NCBI GenBank assembly: GCA_025462755.1
Contig: JAOAPF010000174.1
Coordinates: 1 to 32,783, forward strand
Direction: 5' to 3'
Length of the DNA: 32,783 nucleotides
Origin: Edaphobacter sp.
Lineage (GTDB): Bacteria > Acidobacteriota > Terriglobia > Terriglobales > Acidobacteriaceae
Positions 13,618-21,061 of the stretch are shown piece after piece; position 1 is the first letter of the stretch; each line of letters opens with the position of its first letter. A program made the translations under genes and the position numbers. The notes under the pieces were generated by a model, which was not told the origin of the DNA, searched no databases, and was given only the letters and a program-made list of their open reading frames with translations.

Positions 13618-15987
13618 CTATCTCACCCATTCCGTGATCGGTTCGATCGAACGGAGAGGCAATTTACTGCCGCAGGTTCGCACCGCGTCACAAAATTCCT
13701 CCGGTGGCAATGGCCTCGCAATGAAGTACCCCTGCGCCTCATCGCACTTTCTCCGCAGCAAAAAGCGCAGCTGCTCTTCGGTCTCGACACCCTCTGCCAC
13801 TACCTTGATGTTCAATCCATGAGACATCGCAATGATAGTCCTCACCACCGCAGCCGCGTTGGCGTCCGTCCCCGCTCTCTTCACGAAGCTTTGATCAATC
13901 TTCAACCGGTCCACCTGATATTGCAGCAGGTACGAGAAGCTGCAGAATCCCGTCCCGAAATCGTCGATCGAGATCCGCACCCCGAGCTGCCGCATCCGTT
14001 GCAGCTTATCCAGAACATCCTCGGAGTTGGACATCAACATATTCTCCGTAATCTCAATCTGCAGCCTCTCCGGCGGAAGGCCGCTCTTCATCAGCGAGTT
14101 CTCAACCACATGCACCAGGTTCTTCTGCTGGAACTGCCGCGGCGATAGATTCACCGACACCGTCAAATCCATGCCCAGCTCATCCTGCAGCGCCATGCCT
14201 TCACAGCACGCCGTCATAATCGCCCATTCCCCGATCGGGACAACCAACCCCGTCTCTTCGGCCAGCGCAATAAACTGCACCGGAGGGATACATCCCAGCT
14301 TCGGATGCGTCCAGCGCAACAGCGCCTCCATTCCCGTCACCACCCCCGTGGTCAGCGAAATCTGCGGCTGATAGCGCATAGAGAGCTCCCCATTCGCCAG
14401 CGCGTGGCGCAACGCATGTTCCATGGTCAGGCGTTCGGCGGTCTCCTTCAGCATGCTCTCGCTGAAGATCTGGTGCTGGTTCCGGCCATTTTCCTTTGCG
14501 ACATACATCGCCGAATCCGCTCGCTTCAGCAGGTGCTTGGCGTCAGCCGCGAAATCAGGATAGATACATACCCCCACACTCGCCGTCAGTTGCACCAGGT
14601 GCTCTTCAATCGAGATCTCCGGTGAAAGCCGCGCCACCAGATTGGCCGCGCACTGCTCCACATCTTCCACCGTCGTGATATCCGGCATCACCACAACAAA
14701 CTCATCGCCGCCCACCCGTGCAACCACATCCGTGCTGCGCACCGAACGGCTCAGCCTGCGCGCAGCTTCGATCAAAAGTTGATCTCCGGCCGAATGTCCC
14801 AGCGAGTCGTTGATCCGCTTGAAGTGGTCCAGGTCGATTACGAACACCGCCACTTTGGTCCCGTAGCGTCGAGCCAGCTCCACCGCATGCACCGTCTTAT
14901 CCTGCAGCAGCGCCCGCCCGGCAAGCCCAGTCAACTGATCATGGCTCGCCAGATGAGTCACATAGTCCAACATCTGTCTGCGTTCAGTAATGTCGAACGC
15001 GATGCTGACATATCCGCTCACCGCTCCCGTGTCTGTGGTCACCGCTCGCATCGCAAGGTTGATCGGCGTTCGCGCCCCATCGCGCCGGATGAGCGTCCAC
15101 TCCTGCTCCTCCATCTCGCCTGCCGCCACTCCAGCCGTCAGAACGGCGAACGCAAATTTCTCAAGCGTAGCCGCAGGATCAATGCTGAGAGCTTTTCCCA
15201 GCAACTCCCGTTCGTCATGAAGCACCGTCAGCGGAGCCTTACCCACCAACTCTTCGCGGCTATAGCCCGTCAACTTCTCCGCCGCCACATTCATCGCTGT
15301 AATCAGTCCATGAGTATCGGTAGCGACAATGCTGAATGGAGCGTTCTGAAACACCGAATCGGTAAACTCCGCCAGGTGGGCATATCGCTCCTGGGTCGCC
15401 TTCGCCTCGCTGATATCGCTAAACGTAACGGCCAGTCCATCGCCCAGCTTCACCACCTGACTTCGCAGCCAGGTTGCCTTAACGCTGTCGTACTTCACCG
15501 GGAACTCTTCATTCAGCGGCTCGCCGGAATCTACCACCTTGCAGAATCTGGCAAACATCGAGCTCGTCGACCGGATCGGCGTCACTGAGCTCAGCGTCTG
15601 TTCCAGCAGATCCGACCGTGGACGCCCCGCCAGACGCTCCGCATTTGCATTGATGTAAAGAAAGCGAAAGTCGATGATCTCCCCCGCATCGTTCCGCACC
15701 GACTCGAAAAGGCCGAACGCGTCCAGGCTCGTCTCCGCCGCCGCCAGAAACTGCGAGTGCGCCTCCCGGGCTCCTCGTTGTTTCGCCGAGCCAACGTATT
15801 CGCGCCACCACGCCCACAGCGCGACCGAGGCCCCCGCCAGCGCCACGGAGACAGTAGTCATCAACGTTGCCAAATGTGCACCATGATTCACTCGCCAGAA
15901 AAGCCCGAATGCAATCCAGACCGGCAACGCCGACAGCACCGTCTTCCAAACCCAAGGTCGCGGAAAGTCGAGCGCAAAAGCCTTCAA
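13618..15987 (-). CDS. PAS-PAS-GGDEF-EAL cyclic di-GMP turnover protein
   Basis: A membrane-bound protein of about 789 residues that can in principle make and break cyclic di-GMP. Two membrane segments (about residues 14-31 and 39-62) are followed by two PAS sensor domains (about 81-195 and 205-338), then GGDEF (about 342-510) and EAL (about 520-770). The diguanylate cyclase motif GGDEF is intact, and an RxxD inhibitory site (RSTD) lies five residues before it. The phosphodiesterase motifs MEALLRW, EITEN, IDDFGTG, LKID and AEGVET are all present, so both activities could be real. I place the start at TTG 15987, because GAGGT lies six bases upstream; another TTG at 15999 is in frame. It stands alone, and its signal and targets are not shown by context. 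Confidence 0.93.
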   Translation of the reverse strand: MKAFALDFPRPWVWKTVLSALPVWIAFGLFWRVNHGAHLATLMTTVSVALAGASVALWAWWREYVGSAKQRGAREAHSQFLAAAETSLDAFGLFESVRNDAGEIIDFRFLYINANAERLAGRPRSDLLEQTLSSVTPIRSTSSMFARFCKVVDSGEPLNEEFPVKYDSVKATWLRSQVVKLGDGLAVTFSDISEAKATQERYAHLAEFTDSVFQNAPFSIVATDTHGLITAMNVAAEKLTGYSREELVGKAPLTVLHDERELLGKALSIDPAATLEKFAFAVLTAGVAAGEMEEQEWTLIRRDGARTPINLAMRAVTTDTGAVSGYVSIAFDITERRQMLDYVTHLASHDQLTGLAGRALLQDKTVHAVELARRYGTKVAVFVIDLDHFKRINDSLGHSAGDQLLIEAARRLSRSVRSTDVVARVGGDEFVVVMPDITTVEDVEQCAANLVARLSPEISIEEHLVQLTASVGVCIYPDFAADAKHLLKRADSAMYVAKENGRNQHQIFSESMLKETAERLTMEHALRHALANGELSMRYQPQISLTTGVVTGMEALLRWTHPKLGCIPPVQFIALAEETGLVVPIGEWAIMTACCEGMALQDELGMDLTVSVNLSPRQFQQKNLVHVVENSLMKSGLPPERLQIEITENMLMSNSEDVLDKLQRMRQLGVRISIDDFGTGFCSFSYLLQYQVDRLKIDQSFVKRAGTDANAAAVVRTIIAMSHGLNIKVVAEGVETEEQLRFLLRRKCDEAQGYFIARPLPPEEFCDAVRTCGSKLPLRSIEPITEWVR

Positions 15988-16160
15988 AAAGTACCTCAAC
16001 TATATGCCTGAATAGTGGCAACGGCGAACAATCAAATCCATTTGCTAGCCTAACTGAACAAACTGCTTCTTTGTCACAAAAAACGCCTTATCAAAGCCAA
16101 CTCTTTTTTTCCCAGGTCCATCGCAGCCCGCAAAAACTCGCAATAATTACCGAACGCATC

Positions 16161-17117
16161 CTAATCCCGTGTCATCCATCCATGCATCTCCATCCAATTC
16201 GCCAGCAACGTCGGATAGATCGCAAGCTCCGGCAAGTCCTTTAGCCCCTGTGCCATGCCGGTCCCGTGCCCGCCGCGTTCGAAGATATGCAGCTCTACGG
16301 GTACACCCGCTCTCTTCAGCGCATCGTAGAGTGCCGTCGCATTCATTGGGTTCACCGTCTGGTCCGCAGTAGTCGCGTAGATAAAGCACGGCGAGGTGTC
16401 CTTCGTCACCAGTTTCACCACGGAGACCGCGTCCAGCATCGCGTGGCTTGGATGATCCCCCAGCAGCCCCTCCATGTTCGTCTTACGCGGAATCGTCTGG
16501 TCCATACTGAACCGCCCATACGACACAATCACGAAGTCCGGACGGTCGCTCACCCGTTCGATCGGGTCCGAAGCGCTAGCCGTTCCGCTGTCATGCACCG
16601 TCGCCAGATAGCCCGCCAGGTGGCCGCCCGCCGAAAAGCCCCAGAGCCCGATCTTGTCTTTCGCCACATCCAGGTCCGTCGCATGGCTGCGCACGTATCG
16701 CACCGCCCGCGCGCCATCCAACATCGGAGAAGGGAAGTGGTATCGCGGCCCCAGCCGATACTCCAGCACAAACGCCGTCACTCCATGCTCGTTCAGCCAC
16801 CGCGCCTCCGCGCCGCCCTCTTTCTCGATCGCCAAATTCCTGTACCCGCCGCCCGGCATCACAATCACCGCTGAGTGGGGTCCCGGACCCGTCGCCGGAT
16901 AAACATACATCCGCGGCACATCGCCATCGCCAGTCCCCAGCGCGCCTGGAGCTCCATTCGGCCACAGCACCACCGTCTTGGTAAATCCCGCCGGAGGCTT
17001 CGTCGCCGTAGCCGGCGGCACCGTCCCCGCAGTGGACGCAGTTGCGGCAGCCGGCGCACACCCCACACTGAAACACGCACAGAGACACGCGCCAGCCAGG
17101 AGAAGGAATTGTTTCAT
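16161..17117 (-). CDS. Exported alpha/beta hydrolase (acetyl-esterase/BD-FAE type)
   Basis: A 318-residue secreted esterase-like protein. MKQFLLLAGACLCACFSVGCAP is a signal peptide with a Cys near its end, possibly lipid-modified, though the lipobox is imperfect (Ser at -3). The hydrolase core has an oxyanion-hole loop MPGGGYRNLA, the nucleophile elbow GFSAGGHLAG, an acid in ATTADQTVNPMNA, and the catalytic His in ERGGHGTGM. This order and VLWPNGAPGALG near the start match bacterial acetyl-xylan esterase-like or BD-FAE proteins, which remove acetyl or acyl groups from plant polysaccharides; the substrate here is not known. The start ATG 17117 gives a natural signal peptide; longer frames upstream do not look coding. 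It is divergent from the VWA gene. Confidence 0.9.
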   Translation of the reverse strand: MKQFLLLAGACLCACFSVGCAPAAATASTAGTVPPATATKPPAGFTKTVVLWPNGAPGALGTGDGDVPRMYVYPATGPGPHSAVIVMPGGGYRNLAIEKEGGAEARWLNEHGVTAFVLEYRLGPRYHFPSPMLDGARAVRYVRSHATDLDVAKDKIGLWGFSAGGHLAGYLATVHDSGTASASDPIERVSDRPDFVIVSYGRFSMDQTIPRKTNMEGLLGDHPSHAMLDAVSVVKLVTKDTSPCFIYATTADQTVNPMNATALYDALKRAGVPVELHIFERGGHGTGMAQGLKDLPELAIYPTLLANWMEMHGWMTRD

Positions 17118-17362
17118 CGTGCCGCAAGCATACACTCGCCCAGCCCTAACCCCGCAGCAAAAAATGCGAGTCCGATTGCAGAAATCAAAACGAGGAAATA
17201 GGCCCCTCCGTCGCATCGTTCTACTCCTTATCCCTGTCCACGATGACGCCTCTCCTCGGGACCAGACGGCAAATGCTGAAGGTCGCCTTGATCCCTCGCA
17301 ATAACGGCGTGCCACGCCAGCTTGGACTGAAACAACGTCCATCGAACGTCGTCTAATACCAT

Positions 17363-18574
17363 ATGATCGTCCTCCGGCTCCGGCCTCTTCTCCTGGCCAG
17401 TGTTCTCTTTGCGCCTTGCCTTTCTGCGCAACAGAAGCCTTCCAGCCCTGAAAAGACCCCCGAAAAAACACCAGACCAAACCCCAGCCTCCACCGCCCCG
17501 ACCATCGCCGTCGATGCCCGCCTCGTCAACCTCCCCGTCGTTGTCCGCGACAAAAAGGGAGCGTTGATCCAGAACCTTACCAAGGACGATTTCGTCCTTC
17601 AAGTCGACGGTAAGGCCCAAACCATTCGCTACTTCGACAAGGACGCCAATCTTCCTCTGACCCTCGGTCTGCTGGTCGACACAAGCGTCTCGCAGCGAGA
17701 CGTTATCGACGAGGAACGAGCCGCCAGCAGCACCTTCCTCGATCAGATGCTGACTACTCCGAAGGATAAGGCTTTCGTCATGCAATTCGCCACCGAGACT
17801 GAGCTCCTACAGGACATCACCTCGTCACGCCCATTGCTTCAGGCCGCCCTCAAGGAAATCGACACCCCCAGCAGAAGCTCCGGCTCCTCGGGCGACGACA
17901 CCTCCGGCCGTCGCCCCCGCGGAGGAGGAGGCACCGTTCTCTACGATTCTCTCTTCCTCGCCTCCGACGAGCTCATGAGCAAACAAACCGGCCGCAAAGC
18001 TCTCATCATCCTCTCCGACGGGGGCGACCGCGGCAGCCGAGAGACCCTCGTCAAATCCATCGAAGCCGCCCAGCGCGCCAACACCATCATTTACGCCATC
18101 TACTTCAAAGGCGAACAGCCCCACCAGGATTTCCCTCGCGATCGCAGCGGCTACCCTGGGGGCGGTGGTGGAGGCTATCCCGGCGGCGGCTATCCAGGTG
18201 GAGGCTACCCGGGCGGCGGATATCCCGGCGGTGGCTACCCGGGCGGGGGTTATCCCGGTGGCGGCTATCCCGGAGGCGGCAACGGGGGAGGCAACAACGG
18301 CGGCACCTATCCCAACAGCCGCAGCCGCACCGACGGAAAGAAAATCCTCGAGCGCATGGCACAGGAGACCGGCGGCCGCCTCTTCGAGGTCAAGAAGAAT
18401 CAAGACGTAGCCCAGATCTACAACCAGATCGCCGAAGAGCTGCGCGCCCAATACCGTCTCGGCTACACCCCCAGCCAGGACGCCGCCGCCAGTGGCTACC
18501 ACAAGATCGATCTCGCCCTCCACCAGAAGGGCCTCCTGATCCAGACCCGCGACGGCTACTACGCCGGAAAGTAG
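17363..18574 (+). CDS. VWA domain protein (Acidobacteria-type VWFA-related) with Gly-Tyr-Pro repeat
   Basis: A 403-residue exported protein. It has a signal peptide, MIVLRLRPLLLASVLFAPCLSAQQ, then a Pro/Thr-rich linker. A short beta domain follows (IAVDARLVNLPVVVRDKKGALIQNLTKDDFVLQVDGKAQTI), characteristic of the VWFA-related domain common in Acidobacteria. The VWA domain has the MIDAS motif DTSVS and the strand ALIILSDGGDRGS, so metal-dependent ligand binding is plausible. Between residues of about 262 and 308 the domain is interrupted by eight Tyr-Pro-Gly-Gly-Gly units and a GNGGGNNGG run. The C-terminal helix and strand (LERMAQETGGRLFEV, YRLGYTPS) follow. It likely acts in the periplasm or outside; the partner is unknown. 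A relative of the modular hairpin repeat starts directly at its stop codon. Confidence 0.9.
   Translation: MIVLRLRPLLLASVLFAPCLSAQQKPSSPEKTPEKTPDQTPASTAPTIAVDARLVNLPVVVRDKKGALIQNLTKDDFVLQVDGKAQTIRYFDKDANLPLTLGLLVDTSVSQRDVIDEERAASSTFLDQMLTTPKDKAFVMQFATETELLQDITSSRPLLQAALKEIDTPSRSSGSSGDDTSGRRPRGGGGTVLYDSLFLASDELMSKQTGRKALIILSDGGDRGSRETLVKSIEAAQRANTIIYAIYFKGEQPHQDFPRDRSGYPGGGGGGYPGGGYPGGGYPGGGYPGGGYPGGGYPGGGYPGGGNGGGNNGGTYPNSRSRTDGKKILERMAQETGGRLFEVKKNQDVAQIYNQIAEELRAQYRLGYTPSQDAAASGYHKIDLALHQKGLLIQTRDGYYAGK
18149..18280 (+). repeat. In-frame tandem 15-base repeat coding for Gly-Tyr-Pro-Gly-Gly
   Basis: Eight units starting with TAC or TAT plus CCN, each followed by Gly codons, lie inside the VWA protein. 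The protein repeat is near perfect, while the third codon positions vary from unit to unit (TAC/TAT, CCC/CCG/CCA/CCT). The amino-acid repeat is therefore kept or old, rather than a recent slippage product. Confidence 0.9.
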
Positions 18575-18627
18575 CGGGTGCCCCATGATCCCCGAAGGAC
18601 AAAGTCCGAAGGGTATCGTGGGATCAC
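18575..18627 (+). repeat. Diverged relative of the modular hairpin repeat, copy H
   Basis: CGGGTGCCCCATGATCCC begins directly after the VWA stop codon. It is followed by an imperfect hairpin, with GGAC-AAA-GTCC at the tip and CCCATGAT facing ATCGTGGG at the base. It shares the GGGTGCCCCAT opening and GTGGGA closing with the copies at 953-2830 but lacks the TTCGCGC hairpin. It could act as the gene's terminator. Confidence 0.55.
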
Positions 18628-18636
18628 TCACTCTCT

Positions 18637-18721
18637 AACCTTCCCAGCGACATTTTCGACCGAAGCTGATCAAGCCTTATCGTGAGCAGCGCAGTAGAGA
18701 AATACCGCGAACCTTCCCAGC
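18637..18721 (+). repeat. Degenerate CGACCGAAG-type repeat flanked by 12-base direct repeats
   Basis: The element 18649-18709 reads ACATTTTCGACCGAAGCTG ... GCAGTAGAGAAATACCGC, a worn copy of the repeat seen intact at 22591. It is flanked by AACCTTCCCAGC at 18637-18648 and again at 18710-18721. The rest of the 321-base gap before the thioredoxin-like gene holds no other structure I can support. Confidence 0.55.
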
Positions 18722-18895
18722 CAACGCGCATTTCCCTGGAAGTTAGTGGATGACAAATCAAAACTTCGCCAGCACCTGCAACAAGATAGTTTTGCGTCGT
18801 GCTGCATTCTTCGTGCATCATCATCTGTGTGACCTTCGCCACAGCGAACGTCCCAGCATATCCCTCTCGGTGAACTCGAAATAAGGTCCCAACAA

Positions 18896-19417
18896 ATGAT
18901 CGCGAAATTCCCAAACACGCTTCTTCCTGCCCTGGCATTCACTTTCCTGGCATTCCCCCTCGCATCGCCCCCGCAAGTCACCGCCCAGATCATCGATAGA
19001 GTCAACAAGAATCTCTACTCCGAGACCGCCAACCCCACCGCCGACATCGCTGCCGCTCTCGCCCAGGCCCGCCGCGAACACAAGCGCATCATCCTCGACT
19101 TCGGCGGCAACTGGTGCGGCGACTGCCAGCTTCTCGACATCTACTATCGCCAGAGTCCCAACGCTGAAATCCTCGCCAAAAACTTCATCGTCGTCCACGT
19201 CAACATCGGTCACATGGACAAGAACGTCGACGTCGCGAAGAAATACAACGTGCCCATCGCCAAAGGCGTTCCCGCCCTCGCTGTGATCGACGCCAACGGC
19301 AATCTCCTCTATTCCGAACGCGAAAAAGAGTTCGAGCACACCAGCCCCCAGGCCATCACCGCCTTCCTCAACCGTTGGAAGCCCGTCAACAAAGCTGCTC
19401 CACTCAAAAAATCGTAA
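18896..19417 (+). CDS. Exported thioredoxin-like protein with CGDC motif (1)
   Basis: A 173-residue protein with a signal peptide of about 30 residues and a thioredoxin-like domain from about residue 45. The redox motif is WCGDC (Cys74 and Cys77), and the cis-Pro loop is KGVPALAVID (Pro125). The motif CGDC differs from CGPC of thioredoxin and CPHC of DsbA; the Asp between the Cys should alter the redox potential. The block EHKRIILDFGGNWCGDCQLLDIYY is nearly identical to that in the next gene, so the two arose by duplication. The ATG has AAGGT 9 bases upstream. The second copy follows after 15 bases, so they probably form one transcript. A thiol-disulfide role in the periplasm is likely, with unknown substrate. 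Confidence 0.9.
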   Translation: MIAKFPNTLLPALAFTFLAFPLASPPQVTAQIIDRVNKNLYSETANPTADIAAALAQARREHKRIILDFGGNWCGDCQLLDIYYRQSPNAEILAKNFIVVHVNIGHMDKNVDVAKKYNVPIAKGVPALAVIDANGNLLYSEREKEFEHTSPQAITAFLNRWKPVNKAAPLKKS

Positions 19418-19432
19418 GGGAAGGTTCCGTTC

Positions 19433-20005
19433 ATGATCGCGAGCACTCCATCGAACCGCCGCACTCCGCTCCTCTCAGCCATCACGCTCCTCGCGTTGGC
19501 TGCTCCTGGAACGATCCTCGGATGCAAGAGCAACCAGCCCGCTCCCTCTCCAGCCGCCGCAGTCCCATCAACGCCGGCTCCCCGCCAGCCAGTCACGCCT
19601 CCCCCGGCAGTCAAAAAACATCTCTACTCCGCCGAGGCCGACCCCAAAGCCGAAATCGCCTCTGCTCTCAAACAGGCCAGCGCCGAACACAAGCGAGTCA
19701 TCCTCGACTTCGGTGGCGACTGGTGCGGCGATTGCCAGGTTCTCGACATCTACTTCCACCAAAGCCCAAACCTGGAACTCCTCGACAAGAACTTCCGGTT
19801 AGTCCACATCGACATCGGCCGCTTCGACAAAAACCTCGACATACCTGAAAAGTACAACATCCCCCTCAAAAAGGGAGTTCCCGCCCTCGCCGTCCTCGAC
19901 GCCAACGGCAAGCTTCTCTACTCGCAGCAAACCGCCGAGTTCGGAGACATGCGCTATATGTATCCCGCCTCAGTCACCGACTTCCTCAACCGGTGGAAGG
20001 CTTAG
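19433..20005 (+). CDS. Thioredoxin-like lipoprotein with CGDC motif (2)
   Basis: A 190-residue paralogue of the preceding gene. Here the N-terminus is a lipoprotein signal with the lipobox ILGC (Cys31), followed by a Pro/Ala-rich linker of about 30 residues. It is therefore probably a lipid-anchored protein held away from the membrane, while the first copy has no lipobox. The redox motif WCGDC is at Cys98 and Cys101, with the cis-Pro in KGVPALAVLD. GGAAGG lies 8 bases before the ATG. The shared block around CGDC is strongly conserved between the two, while their N-termini are unrelated. The YihY/BrkB gene follows within 33 bases, or overlaps it by 13 bases if that gene starts at GTG 19993. 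Confidence 0.9.
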   Translation: MIASTPSNRRTPLLSAITLLALAAPGTILGCKSNQPAPSPAAAVPSTPAPRQPVTPPPAVKKHLYSAEADPKAEIASALKQASAEHKRVILDFGGDWCGDCQVLDIYFHQSPNLELLDKNFRLVHIDIGRFDKNLDIPEKYNIPLKKGVPALAVLDANGKLLYSQQTAEFGDMRYMYPASVTDFLNRWKA

Positions 20006-20037
20006 TTCCGCCTCCTCCAAAACCGCGGGCAGATCCC

Positions 20038-20937
20038 ATGAGAAAACTCCTGCGACTTCCGCGCATCCTCCAAGGCACTCTGCTTCGCGCGGCGCGGCAT
20101 GACTGTCTCAACCTCGCCCAATCCACCGCGTATTCTGCAATCGTGTCGCTCTTTCCCGCTCTCATCGTCGCCGCCGCGGTCGTCAGTCTTCTGCCCGATA
20201 CTGCCCCACTCCGCTTCCAGCTCTCCGCCTTCTTCGACCGCATCCTGCCCCCGGACGTCAGCCCTCTCCTCGAAGGCTACTTTGTCGACTCACCCGACAG
20301 CCCCAGGTCCACTCACGCCCTCATCGTAGCCGTCGTCGTCAGTCTCCTCGGAGCCTCCGGCGTCCTCGCCACCCTGATGGAAGGCGTCCGCCGTGCCAAC
20401 GAACTTCCCGAAAACTGCTGGAACTTCTGGCAACGCCGCCTCCGCGCACTCCTCCTCGTTCCTCTCTCGCTCATTCCCCTTGCCCTCGCCAGTATCCTCG
20501 TCGTATTCGGCCACCTCATCACCGAGTGGCTGACCCTGCACCTCATTCCCTCTGCTCGCGCTCCGGTCTACACCGCCGCTCTCCTCCTCCGCTGGGTGGT
20601 CGCGCTTACCGGCAGCATCGGCATCATCGGCGTCATCTACCACATGGGAACCCCCATGCAGCAATCCTGGAAACGCGTCTTACCGGGAGCCATCGTCTCC
20701 ACCGCAATGTGGTTCATCTCGACTCTCATCTTCGGCTGGTACGTAACCCGCTTTGCCAACTACTCCCAGGTCTACGGTTCCCTCGGAGCCGGCATCGCAT
20801 TGCTCTTCTGGCTCTACATCATCTCGCTCAGCGTCCTCTGCGGCGCAGAGTTCAACACCGAATTCCACGCCCGCTTTCACCTTCCACACACAACTCATTC
20901 CAAGCCGTCGCCCCCAAATAGCCTTCCGGCCGTTTAG
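20038..20937 (+). CDS. YihY/BrkB family inner-membrane protein
   Basis: A 299-residue polytopic membrane protein of the YihY (virulence factor BrkB) family, once thought to be RNase BN; its real function is not settled. Six or more membrane segments are visible. They include SAIVSLFPALIVAAAVVSLLP near the start, HALIVAVVVSLLGASGVLATLMEG, LLLVPLSLIPLALASILVVFG, and the last pair with GAIVSTAMWFISTLIFGWYV and YGSLGAGIALLFWLYIISLSVLCGAEF. The phrase YSQVYGSLGAGIALLFWLY followed by GAEFN is the family signature. The ATG at 20038 gives the usual start MRKLLRLPRILQGTLLRAARHD. A GTG at 19993 in frame would overlap the previous gene by 13 bases; neither has a clear ribosome binding site. Its position suggests it is transcribed with the thioredoxin-like pair. 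Confidence 0.9.
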   Translation: MRKLLRLPRILQGTLLRAARHDCLNLAQSTAYSAIVSLFPALIVAAAVVSLLPDTAPLRFQLSAFFDRILPPDVSPLLEGYFVDSPDSPRSTHALIVAVVVSLLGASGVLATLMEGVRRANELPENCWNFWQRRLRALLLVPLSLIPLALASILVVFGHLITEWLTLHLIPSARAPVYTAALLLRWVVALTGSIGIIGVIYHMGTPMQQSWKRVLPGAIVSTAMWFISTLIFGWYVTRFANYSQVYGSLGAGIALLFWLYIISLSVLCGAEFNTEFHARFHLPHTTHSKPSPPNSLPAV

Positions 20938-21061
20938 AATTGCCACGTCAGTTAAACTCAAGGTCATACCATCCCTAAACCCTGATGGTGAGAAAGTTCC
21001 GCAAAAGCGACTCATGAAGACTTCGTTAAACCCCACCCCGAACATAATTCCCTTTGTCGCT

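Noticed and set aside
17825-18631. A 268-codon minus-strand frame over the VWA gene.
   Set aside because: It is the mirror of the Gly-Tyr-Pro repeat and surrounding high-GC codons, rich in Ala, Gly and Val. The plus-strand gene is clear.
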